Notes under the pieces: model-generated
The model's database searches: none
The model's input: the letters and a program-made list of their open reading frames with translations, nothing else
What the model was told of the DNA's origin: nothing
In this document: positions 25,410 to 33,670 of the stretch, piece after piece
Numbering within the stretch: position 1 is the first letter of the stretch
Layout of the letters: each line of letters starts with the position of its first letter
Translations under genes and position numbers: made by a program
Assembly (NCBI RefSeq): GCF_002931235.1
Contig: NZ_PSTT01000071.1
Span: forward strand, 1 to 64,000
Reading direction: 5' to 3'
From: Subtercola sp. Z020
GTDB taxonomy: Bacteria > Actinomycetota > Actinomycetes > Actinomycetales > Microbacteriaceae
DNA length: 64,000 nucleotides

Positions 25410-26531
25410 CTACGCCTCGTCGAACCCCTCGGAGATGACGTCGGCCAGCTCCTCGCGGTCTTCGATCGGCAGGAACGTGGCCGCCGCTGCATTCAACTGG
25501 AACGTCTCGAGGTCGGTGAGGTCGTAGTCGAATACGTCTGACAGCAGGGCAAGCTCACGGCTGATCGTCGTGTTGCTCATCAGGCGGTTGTCGGTGTTGA
25601 CCGTGACCTTGAAACCGAGCTGGTAGAGCAGGTCGAAGGGGTGATCGGCCAGCTCGTCGCCCCAGCGCGTGATCGCGCCGGTCTGCAGGTTCGACGACGG
25701 CGCGAGTTCGAGGGCGATCTCCCGGTCTTTGACCCACTGCGACAGGCCACCGAGCGTCACGTAGGTGCTCTCGTCGTCCTGGCGTTCGATCGTTATGTCT
25801 TCTGCGAGCCGCACCCCGTGGCCGAGTCGCAGCGCGCGACCGTCGAAGAGCGCCCCGCGGATGCTGTCGAGCCCATCGGCCTCGCCGGCGTGCACAGTCA
25901 CCGGGAAGTACTGGTGCGCGAGGTAGTCGAAGGCGGCCCGGTGATTGCCCGCCGGGAAGCCCAGCTCGGCACCGGCGATGTCGAAACCGACGACGCCGCG
26001 GTCGCGGTGCCGAACGGCGAGCTCGGCGATCTCCATGGCCCGGTCGGCGTGCCGCATGGCCGTGACCAGCTGGCCGATGCGGATGACGCGACCGTCGGCC
26101 AGCGCGTCATCGATGCCCTGCTCGATGCCGGCCTGCACGGCTTCGACCGTCTCGTCGAGCGTCAGCCCGGTCGAGAGGTGCTGCTCGGGCGCCCAGCGCA
26201 CCTCGCCGTAGACGACGCCGTCGGCCGCCAGGTCTTGCACGAATTCCCGCGCGACGCGACTGAGACCCTCGCGGTTCTGCATGATCGCGATCGTCACATC
26301 GAAGGTCTTCAGATAGTCGACGAGCGAACCCGAGTCGGCGCTGGCCTCGAACCACTCGCCCAGAGCGTCAGGGCCGGCCGCCGGCAGTTCGAGCCCGATG
26401 GCGTCGGCGAGTTCGACGATCGTCTCGGACCGCGGGCCGCCGTCGAGGTGGTCGTGCAGCGAGATCTTGGGCAGGGAACTGATGCTGATGTCGGTTCCGC
26501 TCAGAAAATACTCTTCGCCTCTGTCTGACAT
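25410..26531 (-). CDS. add: Adenosine deaminase
   Basis: This 373-aa enzyme deaminates adenosine or a related aminopurine nucleoside. Zinc ligands are in LPKISLHDHLDGG (His26, His28), VHAGEAD carries the catalytic Glu region, RLGHGVRL a further His, and NTDNRLMSN the catalytic Asp. The ATG at 26531 is chosen because AAGGAGG (26537-26543) lies 5 nt upstream; the longer frame to 26591 lacks a ribosome site. A possible -10 box TAGATT is at 26597-26602. Its nearest upstream gene is an IclR regulator, and the PTS IIA gene follows 6 nt later. True substrate may differ from adenosine. Confidence 0.88.
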   Translation of the reverse strand: MSDRGEEYFLSGTDISISSLPKISLHDHLDGGPRSETIVELADAIGLELPAAGPDALGEWFEASADSGSLVDYLKTFDVTIAIMQNREGLSRVAREFVQDLAADGVVYGEVRWAPEQHLSTGLTLDETVEAVQAGIEQGIDDALADGRVIRIGQLVTAMRHADRAMEIAELAVRHRDRGVVGFDIAGAELGFPAGNHRAAFDYLAHQYFPVTVHAGEADGLDSIRGALFDGRALRLGHGVRLAEDITIERQDDESTYVTLGGLSQWVKDREIALELAPSSNLQTGAITRWGDELADHPFDLLYQLGFKVTVNTDNRLMSNTTISRELALLSDVFDYDLTDLETFQLNAAAATFLPIEDREELADVISEGFDEA

Positions 26532-26596
26532 CGGTTCCTCCTTGGTGAGGCGAGCGCCCCGTTGCGAACCCGCGCGCCACGCGTCGAGCAAGACAC

Positions 26597-26602
26597 AATC
26601 TA
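26597..26602 (-). promoter_or_regulatory. Possible -10 box for add
   Basis: TAGATT on the - strand in the 106-bp gap between the IclR gene and add. No clear -35 box; weak call. Confidence 0.3.
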
Positions 26603-26637
26603 TCGGAACGAGCTGCCCGCGCTCTGCTCAGAATGTC

Positions 26638-27420
26638 TCATCTGCCGTTGCCGAGCAGACTTTCAGCGATCTCCCGGGCGGCCACCTCCGCGTGCCGCGC
26701 GACGAACGCGCTGGTGCGTTCGCTGAAACTGGTCGCGACATAGGGCACGGTCAGCACCGCGATCGCACGGTCGGTGGATGCCCGAGCCGTGGAGTTACGC
26801 TCGCCGGATGCCCGTGCCGGCTCCAGCACGGGAAAGACGATGTCGGTCACCCCGGGCTGCAGGGCGTCCGGCCGTTCGAGGTGCCCGCGCGCGCGTATCG
26901 CCGCGAGGTCGGACGCCGGAACACCGCCCACCCCGACCTCCGCCCCGGCCCCCGAGAACGCGAGCTGCACCAGCCCCGACGCCGTCGTCTCGACGGGGAA
27001 CAGCGCGCCCACCCGCACCTGGAACCCGAAGTCGCTCGGGCTCACGACCTGCGCGACCACCCGCATCCGCCCCGCATCGAGCACGCTCAGATTGCACGAC
27101 GACCGGGTCTCGTCGGCGAGCCGGCGCATCGGCGGGTGCGCGGCGGCGACCAGGGAGCGCAGCGGCTCCTGCCGGTGGGCGAGATCGAAGAGCCGCGTCG
27201 ACAGCTGGTAGAGACCCGACTTCGCATCGCGATAGAGGTAGCCGCGTCGTTCGAGCAGGGTCAGCACGCGAAAGATCTGGGCGACGTTCCGCCCGATCTC
27301 CGCTGCGATCTCGGCCTGGCTCAGGCCCGTGTCGCTGTCGGCCAGCAGTTCGAGCACGTCGAGCGCCTTGTCGAGGGCAGGAACGGCGTACTCGGGGGCC
27401 GAACCCGTGCGGTCGGGCAT
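26638..27420 (-). CDS. IclR-family transcriptional regulator
   Basis: This 260-aa regulator has an N-terminal winged helix-turn-helix (GLSQAEIAAEIGRNVAQIFRV, about 32-52) and an IclR effector domain with TTASGLVQLAF. It starts 8 nt after the stop of the SAHH-like gene and is almost certainly co-transcribed with it. It is the best candidate to bind the TTCATATATGAA palindrome upstream of that gene. A variable loop rich in Arg/Ser/Ala interrupts the effector domain near residue 205. Confidence 0.85.
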   Translation of the reverse strand: MPDRTGSAPEYAVPALDKALDVLELLADSDTGLSQAEIAAEIGRNVAQIFRVLTLLERRGYLYRDAKSGLYQLSTRLFDLAHRQEPLRSLVAAAHPPMRRLADETRSSCNLSVLDAGRMRVVAQVVSPSDFGFQVRVGALFPVETTASGLVQLAFSGAGAEVGVGGVPASDLAAIRARGHLERPDALQPGVTDIVFPVLEPARASGERNSTARASTDRAIAVLTVPYVATSFSERTSAFVARHAEVAAREIAESLLGNGR

Positions 27421-27428
27421 CCGCTCGC

Positions 27429-28625
27429 CTACTCGGCGGCCGACATCGCCGCCAGCATACGCCGCGCGATGGTGCGCTCGATGTCGTCGGGAACGGGCTG
27501 CGCGCCCGCCGGCAACGAGCCCGACGCCGCCTCAAGCGCGACCCGTTCGAGCGAGAGGGTCTGCAGGAGGAAGCCGAGATCCATCGACTGGATCGAATTG
27601 CCCTTCGGCGACCGGCCCGCAAGATTGAACATACGCCCCTGCGCGATGAGCACGAGGTGGCGGCCATCGGGCAGCTCGATCCGGTCGATCGCGTCGTCGA
27701 CCGCGCGGCTCGACGTCGACGATGCGAGCAGCGCAGGCACGTCGATCTCCCAGGGGAAGTGCCCGCAGTTGGCGAGAATGGCGCCGTCGTGCATCCGCTC
27801 GAAGACGGCTGCGCCGACCACGTTCGGCCGGCCCGTCGCCGTGATGACGACATCGGCCCACGGCGCGAGGTCGACGGCGGTCGACACCCGGAACCCGTCG
27901 AGCGCCGCTTCGAACGCCTTCAACTCGTCGATCTCGGCGACGGCGACCTTACCGCCGAGCGAGCGCAGGTAGTGCGCCACACCCCGCCCGCACCAGCCGT
28001 AGCCGACCACCACGAATCGGGTGCCCGGCATCATCAGGTTCGTGATGCGCATGAAGCTCTCGGCGACCGACTGCCCGACCGCATGCTTGTTCTCGCCGAT
28101 CTGCTTCAGCAGGCTGTCGTTGATGACGATCACCGGAAAGGGCACCTGACCGGCGAGTTCTGTGCGCAGTCGGTCGCCGCCCGAGGTCGTCTCCTCCGTT
28201 CCGCCCAGGATGCTGCCGGTCACCCCGCGCGCGACGACTCCGGCCGCGAGGTCGCCGCCGTTGTCGAGCAGGATGCTCGGCTGCGCATCGAGCACGCGCA
28301 AAACGTTCGCGTGGTGCTGCTCGAGGTCGTCGTCGCGGCGGCCGAAGATCGTCATCCCCTGCCCGTTCAGGTAGGCGACGACGTCGTCCTGCGTCGACCC
28401 GTGGTTGCCGGTGCCGACGATCTCGGCGCCGCCCGCCGCCAGCGTCTCGACGAGAACCGCGGTCTTCGGCTCGACGTGCAGCGACATGCCGATGCGGTGG
28501 CCGGCGAACGGCTTGGAGCGCGCGAACTCCTCGCGGGCCTGGGCGAGCAGGGGCATGCGGGAGCGGATCCATTCGACCCGGCGGGCTCCGGATGCGGCGG
28601 CGTCGGTCATCTGCGTGTCGGTCAT
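27429..28625 (-). CDS. S-adenosylhomocysteine hydrolase homologue (divergent)
   Basis: This 398-aa protein follows the SAHH fold: KPFAGHRIGMSLHVEPKTAVL, LDNGGDLA, GGTEETTSGGDR, NDSLLK, then an NAD domain with GYGWCGRGVA and CGHFPWEID. Catalytic-type His, Asp, Glu and Lys are kept. However, the LHMTxQT segment is altered, the Asp after the catalytic Lys is Glu, GHFDxEID reads GHFPWEID, and the C-terminal KPxxYRY tail that completes the neighbouring active site is missing. It may act on a deaminated or other modified nucleoside thioether. ATG 28625 has AAAGGA 8 nt upstream; ATG 28634 is an alternative. Confidence 0.75.
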   Translation of the reverse strand: MTDTQMTDAAASGARRVEWIRSRMPLLAQAREEFARSKPFAGHRIGMSLHVEPKTAVLVETLAAGGAEIVGTGNHGSTQDDVVAYLNGQGMTIFGRRDDDLEQHHANVLRVLDAQPSILLDNGGDLAAGVVARGVTGSILGGTEETTSGGDRLRTELAGQVPFPVIVINDSLLKQIGENKHAVGQSVAESFMRITNLMMPGTRFVVVGYGWCGRGVAHYLRSLGGKVAVAEIDELKAFEAALDGFRVSTAVDLAPWADVVITATGRPNVVGAAVFERMHDGAILANCGHFPWEIDVPALLASSTSSRAVDDAIDRIELPDGRHLVLIAQGRMFNLAGRSPKGNSIQSMDLGFLLQTLSLERVALEAASGSLPAGAQPVPDDIERTIARRMLAAMSAAE

Positions 28626-28637
28626 GCCGACCATCCT

Positions 28638-28666
28638 TTCATATATGAACGGTGCTTTCATATATG
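28638..28666. promoter_or_regulatory. Palindromic operator candidate between divergent genes
   Basis: TTCATATATGAA (28638-28649) is a perfect 12-bp palindrome. TTCATATATG recurs in the same orientation at 28657-28666, 19 bp on. This AT-rich block stands out in GC-rich DNA, between the SAHH-like gene (-) and the nucleoside hydrolase gene (+). It may be the binding site of the IclR regulator in the same operon, or a pair of -10 elements. Confidence 0.6.
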
Positions 28667-28722
28667 CTTTACCGACAACCTGCTCGGAACGGGCAGCTGT
28701 CGGACTCGACCGGGAGGACCCC

Positions 28723-29670
28723 ATGGCGCGCAAGATCATCCTCGACTGCGACCCCGGGCACGACGATGCCGTGGCGATGCTGCTGGCGCACGGCAACCCC
28801 GACGTCGACCTGGTCGCTGTGACGACGGTCGTCGGCAACCAGACCCTGGCGAAGGTGACGAAGAACGCCCTCTCGGTGGCGCGGGTTGCCGGGATCACGG
28901 GCATACCCTTCGCGGCCGGCGCTGTCAGGCCGCTCGTTCGGCAGGTGGAGGTGGCCGAGAGCATCCACGGCGACAGCGGGCTCGACGGCCCGGTGCTGCC
29001 CGAGCCGACGATCGAGCTGGATCCCCGGCACGCGATCGACCTCATCATCGACACGATCATGGCGTCGGAACCCGGCGAGATCACCCTCGTGGCCACCGCC
29101 GGCCTCACGAACATCGCCATGGCCGTGCGCAAAGAGCCGCGCATCGTGCCGCGCGTGCGCGAGATCGTGCTGATGGGCGGCGCCTACGCGGGCGGCAACT
29201 GGAGCGCGACCTCGGAGTTCAACATCATCATCGACCCCGAAGCCGCACACATCGTGTTCAACGAGGCGTGGCCGCTGACGATGGTGGGGCTCGACCTGAC
29301 GCACCAGGCACTGGCGACGCCGGAGGTCGCGGCGTCGATCGCCGCCATAGACACGGCGCCCGCGCGCTTCGTCGGCGAGTTGCTCGAGTTCTTCGGCGAG
29401 GCCTACCGCGAGCACCAGGGCTTCGACTCGCCGCCGGTGCACGACCCCTGCGCGGTCGCCTACGTCATCGACCCCACGATCATGACGACGCGAAAAGTGC
29501 CGCTCGACGTCGAGCTGACGGGCACGCTGACGCTCGGGATGACGGTGGCCGACTTTCGCGCGCCGGCCCCCGCCGACTGCACCACCCAGGTCGCGGTCAC
29601 CCTCGACGCCCCGCGCTTCTGGGCGCTGGTGACCGACGCCCTCCGCCGCATCGGCGACCCCGCCCTCTAG
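28723..29670 (+). CDS. Inosine/uridine-preferring nucleoside hydrolase
   Basis: This 315-aa enzyme cleaves ribonucleosides to base and ribose. The calcium-site motif DCDPGHDDAVA lies at residues 8-18, with VLMGGAYAGGN, SEFNIIIDPEAA and a C-terminal VHDPCAVAY that supplies another metal ligand. The length is standard. GGGAGG (28712-28717) precedes the ATG by 5 nt. It is divergent from the SAHH-like gene and shares the palindromic promoter region. Confidence 0.92.
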   Translation: MARKIILDCDPGHDDAVAMLLAHGNPDVDLVAVTTVVGNQTLAKVTKNALSVARVAGITGIPFAAGAVRPLVRQVEVAESIHGDSGLDGPVLPEPTIELDPRHAIDLIIDTIMASEPGEITLVATAGLTNIAMAVRKEPRIVPRVREIVLMGGAYAGGNWSATSEFNIIIDPEAAHIVFNEAWPLTMVGLDLTHQALATPEVAASIAAIDTAPARFVGELLEFFGEAYREHQGFDSPPVHDPCAVAYVIDPTIMTTRKVPLDVELTGTLTLGMTVADFRAPAPADCTTQVAVTLDAPRFWALVTDALRRIGDPAL

Positions 29671-29749
29671 CGCCGCCCGCCGCGACCGCTCCCTCGCGCT
29701 CCGCCAGCCCACGCCCACCCCCGCCCTCGGCGCGCCTCCCCTCGCCGAA

Positions 29750-29797
29750 GGGACGCATATTGTGGCCACGGCGCTCCGTTGGGACGATTTGCGTCCC
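29750..29797. repeat. Imperfect inverted repeat after the nucleoside hydrolase gene
   Basis: GGGACGCA (29750-29757) pairs with TGCGTCCC (29790-29797), with partly matched flanks. A terminator or a small palindromic element are both possible. Confidence 0.4.
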
Positions 29798-29840
29798 CTC
29801 GATCGCTCACACTCAACCGCGTCACTCGGCGCCGCTGCAT

Positions 29841-29869
29841 TTGAACGTCACCTCGCGAAAAAATAATGA
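29841..29869 (+). promoter_or_regulatory. Promoter of the small two-gene operon
   Basis: TTGAAC (29841-29846), a 17-bp spacer and TAATGA (29864-29869) in an A-rich patch. This is the best -35/-10 pair seen in the window. Confidence 0.6.
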
Positions 29870-29899
29870 GAAGTCGTCGCTTTGTGGGATGATTGCTTC

Positions 29900-30076
29900 A
29901 TGCTGTATTTCGTCTTCGCGGAGCTGGAGCCACCGTTTGCAGAGCGACCGCTCCGCGCCCTGGCGGTGCGCGACACTGGGGTCGGCGACCTGAGGGGTGC
30001 GGTGGCCGCGTTCGCGGCCGTCGTAGCCGTCGGCTCCGGTCCAGAAGACAAGAACGTCGGGTGCGCCCGCTCATGA
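29900..30076 (+). CDS. Small hypothetical protein
   Basis: This 58-aa protein, MLYFVFAELEPPFAERPLRA onward, is not recognised. It is acidic at the start, with an Ala/Val-rich middle. A classical promoter lies 31 bp upstream and its stop overlaps the next ATG by 4 nt (ATGA). A TTG at 29882 would add six residues. Coupling and the promoter argue for a real gene; the ribosome site is weak. Confidence 0.5.
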   Translation: MLYFVFAELEPPFAERPLRALAVRDTGVGDLRGAVAAFAAVVAVGSGPEDKNVGCARS

Positions 30077-30348
30077 CGCAGATCTCGGTGCACCTGGGGG
30101 ACGACGTCGATGCCGGAGAGGCGCTGCGATTCTGTCTCGCGATCGTCAGCGACGCCCGATTCGTCGGCGCCAAGGAGATCCGACTGGCCCGCTCACGGGT
30201 GGATGTCTGGAGCGAGCCCGACGACGGTCCGGGAGAGCTGCACGTCGCGATCCCTGAGATGTCCAAGCAGGGCATGGCCGCGCTCGGATCGCTTCTCTTC
30301 CACTTGACGCAGAGGTACGCCCGTACCGGCTGGACACTCGACGACTGA
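30073..30348 (+). CDS. Small hypothetical protein, coupled to the one upstream
   Basis: This 91-aa acidic, soluble protein has predicted mixed helices and strands, no membrane segment, no cysteine cluster and no motif I recognise. It overlaps the preceding small gene by 4 nt. The pair resembles a toxin-antitoxin or effector-partner unit only in size and coupling; there is no motif evidence for that. It sits at the border between the hydrolase gene and the thymidine phosphorylase operon. Confidence 0.6.
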   Translation: MTQISVHLGDDVDAGEALRFCLAIVSDARFVGAKEIRLARSRVDVWSEPDDGPGELHVAIPEMSKQGMAALGSLLFHLTQRYARTGWTLDD

Positions 30349-30399
30349 GTTCAGACGGGCGAGACGGGGCGGTCAGCGGGACGGAGCGGAGCGGGCGGG

Positions 30400-31698
30400 T
30401 CAGCGGGGCGCGATGCGCTCCGCCACGAGGGGGCCGCGGGGCACGTACGAGGCGGCCGGGCCGATCGTGTAGGCGCCGTCGAGCGCCTCGAGGGCACGCT
30501 CGAAGCGCGACGGCTCGTCGGCGCTCAGCGTGAACAGCGGCTGGCCAGCGACGACCGTGTCGCCCGCCTTCGCGTGCAGGTCGATGCCGGCGGCGTGCTG
30601 AACAGGGTCCTCGGCGCGAGCGCGGCCCGCCCCGAGCCGCCAGGCCGCGATACCGAACGGCAGCGCAAGCTGTTCGAGCAGCACACCCGACGAGGGAGCC
30701 ACGACCGTGTGCGTCTCGCGGGCGACGGGCAGCGCGGCATCCGGTTCCCCGCCCTGCGCCCGAATGACGGCCCGCCACGAGTCCATCGCCTGCCCCGACG
30801 CGAGCGCGCCCGCGACGTCTGCGTCGGGCTGCCCGGCCAGGGCGAGCATCTCGGAGGCGAGCGCCAGGGTCAGCTCGACGACATCCGCCGGGCCGCCCCC
30901 GGCCAGCACCTCGACCGACTCGCGCACCTCGTTCGCGTTGCCGATCGCCAGGCCGAGCGGGCGGTGCATGTCGGTCAGCAGGGCCGACGTGAGCACGCCC
31001 GCGTCGTTCCCGAGGTCGACCATCGTCTGCGCGAGCTCCCGCGAGCGATCGATGTTCTGCATGAACGCCCCCGACCCGAATTTCACGTCGAGCACCAGGG
31101 CCGCCGTTCCCTCGGCGATCTTCTTCGACATGATCGACGACGCGATCAGCGGAATCGCCTCGACGGTTCCCGTGATGTCCCGCAGCGCGTAGAGCTTCTT
31201 GTCGGCCGGGGCGAGGCCGCTGCCGGCCGCGCAGATGACTCCACCGACATCGCGCAGCTGCGCGAACATCTCCTCGTTCGTCAGCGACGCGCGCCACCCG
31301 GGGATGCTCTCGAGCTTGTCGAGCGTGCCGCCCGTGTGCCCGAGACCCCGTCCAGAGAGTTGCGGCACGGCCACACCGAACGACGCGACCAGCGGCATCA
31401 GGGGCAGGGTGATCTTGTCGCCGACGCCGCCGGTGGAGTGCTTGTCGACGGTGGTCTTGCCGAGCCCCTCGAAGCTCATCGTCTCGCCGCTCGCGATCAT
31501 GGCGAGCGTCAGGTCACGGATTTCGTCGCGACCCATTCCGTTCAGAAGGATCGCCATCGCCATGGCTGCCATCTGAGAGTCTTCGACGTAGCCGCGGGTG
31601 TAGGCGTCGACCAGCCAGTCGATCTGCGAGGTGGTCAGCCGTCCGCCGTCACGCTTCGCGCGGATCAGGTCGATGACGTCGTGGGCTTCGGTGCTCAT
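30400..31698 (-). CDS. deoA: Thymidine/pyrimidine-nucleoside phosphorylase
   Basis: This 432-aa enzyme phosphorolyses thymidine or uridine to base and (deoxy)ribose 1-phosphate. The family signature is present around SGRGLGHTGGTLDKLESIPG (residues 117-136), preceded by DKHSTGGVGDK for phosphate binding. It is the last gene of the nucleoside uptake operon, after cytidine deaminase, so imported cytidine would become uridine and then uracil. Confidence 0.93.
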   Translation of the reverse strand: MSTEAHDVIDLIRAKRDGGRLTTSQIDWLVDAYTRGYVEDSQMAAMAMAILLNGMGRDEIRDLTLAMIASGETMSFEGLGKTTVDKHSTGGVGDKITLPLMPLVASFGVAVPQLSGRGLGHTGGTLDKLESIPGWRASLTNEEMFAQLRDVGGVICAAGSGLAPADKKLYALRDITGTVEAIPLIASSIMSKKIAEGTAALVLDVKFGSGAFMQNIDRSRELAQTMVDLGNDAGVLTSALLTDMHRPLGLAIGNANEVRESVEVLAGGGPADVVELTLALASEMLALAGQPDADVAGALASGQAMDSWRAVIRAQGGEPDAALPVARETHTVVAPSSGVLLEQLALPFGIAAWRLGAGRARAEDPVQHAAGIDLHAKAGDTVVAGQPLFTLSADEPSRFERALEALDGAYTIGPAASYVPRGPLVAERIAPR

Positions 31699-31839
31699 GT
31701 GGTGCTCTCTGTGCAGGTGACGATGGAAGTGGCGGTGACTGTCGCGACGTCGACGGCGACGGTGGCGTGGGCCAGGCCGACGGCGACGGCCATGGGGGCG
31801 ACGACGACGGCGAATGGATGCTCGGGGCCGACCGCTGGC

Positions 31840-32259
31840 TCAGCCGCCCGTTGCCTCGCTGTACTCGACCAGGGTGCGCGGCCCGAACGCGTCGGGCAGC
31901 ACCTCGTCGATGGTGCGGATGCCCGACACCGTCTCGAGCAGCATCCCCTCAGCCGAGTGCTCGTAGAGCAACTGCCGGCAGCGCCCGCACGGCATCAGCG
32001 CGCCGCCCTGCCCGTCGACGCAGGTGAAGGCGACCAGCTTGCCGCCGCCGGTCATGTGCAGCGACGAGACGAGCGCGCACTCGGCGCAGAGCGTCAGCCC
32101 GTACGACGCGTTCTCGACGTTCGCCCCCGAGATGATGCGCCCGTCGTCGACTATGGCCGCGACCCCGACGGGGAAGTGCGAATACGGAACATAGGCGTGC
32201 GTCGCTGCTTCGTTCGCAACGGCCCGCAGGGCATCCCAGTCGACCGGGGTGTCGGTCAT
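31840..32259 (-). CDS. cdd: Cytidine deaminase
   Basis: This 139-aa tetrameric-type enzyme converts (deoxy)cytidine to (deoxy)uridine. NVENASYGLTLCAECA carries the first zinc Cys and catalytic Glu, and PCGRCRQLL the other two cysteines. The ATG at 32259 follows AAGGAG by 6 nt, and that site overlaps the end of the permease gene. The 141-bp gap to deoA holds only short GCGACGG-type repeats. Confidence 0.93.
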   Translation of the reverse strand: MTDTPVDWDALRAVANEAATHAYVPYSHFPVGVAAIVDDGRIISGANVENASYGLTLCAECALVSSLHMTGGGKLVAFTCVDGQGGALMPCGRCRQLLYEHSAEGMLLETVSGIRTIDEVLPDAFGPRTLVEYSEATGG

Positions 32260-32269
32260 GACGAGCTCC

Positions 32270-33670
32270 TTATGACTTGATGTACGGTCTGCCGGATGCC
32301 GCCGGCCCCCGCGAGCGGCCCACCAGCCCTGCCACGGCGAAGATGGTGAGCACGTACGGCAGCATGAGCATGAACTCGGAGGGCACCGGCGAGCCGATGA
32401 TGCCGAGCACATTCTGCAGGTTCGAGGCGAACCCGAACAGCAGCGCCGCGAGCGTGGCCCTGATCGGATCCCACTGGCCGAAGATCACCGCCGCGAGGGC
32501 GATGTACCCGGCGCCCGCCGTCATCTCCTTGTTGAAGCTCGGCACCGAGACCAGCGTGAAGTACGCCCCACCGAAACCGGTGATCGCACCCGCCAGCAGC
32601 ACGTTGCGAAAGCGGGTGCGGTTGACGTTGATGCCGACGGTGTCGGCGGCCTGTGGATGCTCGCCCACCGCCCGCACGCGAAGGCCCCACTTGGTGTGGA
32701 AGAGCCCGAAGAACACCGCAGCGACCGCGATGTACATCAGGTACACGACGATGGTCTGCCGGAACAGCGTCGGGCCGAGGATCGGGATCTCGCTCAGCAG
32801 CGGGATCGCGATGCGGTCGAAACGCGGCGGCGTGTTCAGCAGCTCGGCGTTCTTCGACAGAACCTGCGAGTAGAGAAAGTTCGTCAGGCCGATGACCAGC
32901 ACGTTCAGCACGACGCCGACGATCACCTGGTCGACGAAGTACTTGATCGCGAAGGCGGCGAGCACGAACGACACGAGCATGCCGGCGACCATGGCCGCGA
33001 CGAGGCCGAGCAGCGGCTGGCCGGTGAGCGACGCGATGACCGCCGAGGCGAAGGCGCCAGCGAGGAGCTGGCCCTCGATGGCGACGTTCACCACGCCGAC
33101 CCGCTCGGAGATGACCCCGCCCATCGCTCCGAAGATCAGCGGAACGGAGAGCGAGACGGTTCCGACGAGCAGGCCGGGCACGGGGAGGGTCTGGCCCGCC
33201 GCCGCCCAGGCCAGGAAGCCGAACAGGAACAGCACGCCGAAGATGCTCGTGAGCCAGAGCGGCACGCGGCGATTGGCCCGCACCCGCAGCCAGGCGATGA
33301 TCGCGATCACCAGCAACAGAACCGTGACGACGATGCCGGCCACGCGCGTGGGCGTCTCGACCGCCGGAAGCTGGATCAGGTCGCTGTCATTCGAGAGCCG
33401 GAAGGTCGAGACGCCGTCACGACCGAGGATGACGAACAGTACGAGCGCGATCAGCGTGAAGATGCCGAAGGCGATGGGCGCCTTCCACGATTTCACGATG
33501 GTGCGTTCGAGGCCGTTGGAGGAATCGGGATGCTCGTGCTGGGTCGCCGACGACACGGCAGCCGGGTCGACGACCTCGACCGCCAGGTTGCCCGAACCGG
33601 AAACGCTGCTCGAACCGGAAACACTGCCGGGGCCGGTAACACTGCCGGGTTCAGAAATGGGGGAACTCAT
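32270..33670 (-). CDS. Nucleoside ABC transporter permease (NupQ/YufQ-like)
   Basis: This 466-aa membrane protein belongs to the BPD_transp_2 permeases of BMP-type nucleoside importers. It has about ten helices after residue 65, with ISERVGVVNVAIEGQLL, GEHPQAADTVGINV and GAITGFGGAYF typical. The first 25 residues are a Gly/Ser/Val repeat coded by near-identical short DNA repeats. It overlaps the other permease gene by 4 nt (ATGA). The cytidine deaminase gene follows 10 nt later. Confidence 0.9.
   Translation of the reverse strand: MSSPISEPGSVTGPGSVSGSSSVSGSGNLAVEVVDPAAVSSATQHEHPDSSNGLERTIVKSWKAPIAFGIFTLIALVLFVILGRDGVSTFRLSNDSDLIQLPAVETPTRVAGIVVTVLLLVIAIIAWLRVRANRRVPLWLTSIFGVLFLFGFLAWAAAGQTLPVPGLLVGTVSLSVPLIFGAMGGVISERVGVVNVAIEGQLLAGAFASAVIASLTGQPLLGLVAAMVAGMLVSFVLAAFAIKYFVDQVIVGVVLNVLVIGLTNFLYSQVLSKNAELLNTPPRFDRIAIPLLSEIPILGPTLFRQTIVVYLMYIAVAAVFFGLFHTKWGLRVRAVGEHPQAADTVGINVNRTRFRNVLLAGAITGFGGAYFTLVSVPSFNKEMTAGAGYIALAAVIFGQWDPIRATLAALLFGFASNLQNVLGIIGSPVPSEFMLMLPYVLTIFAVAGLVGRSRGPAASGRPYIKS

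Noticed and set aside
28626-29144. N-terminal extension of the SAHH-like gene to 29144
   Set aside because: The extension crosses the AT-rich operator and overlaps the nucleoside hydrolase gene; ATG 28625 has a good ribosome site.
26778-29993. Very long + strand open frame (1071 codons) opposite the IclR and SAHH-like genes
   Set aside because: It is the antisense shadow of high-GC genes: Arg/Pro/Ala-rich, with no motif, and it runs through real genes on the other strand.
29900-30348. The small two-gene operon as a toxin-antitoxin system
   Set aside because: Only size and coupling fit; no toxin or antitoxin motif is visible, so I left both as hypothetical.
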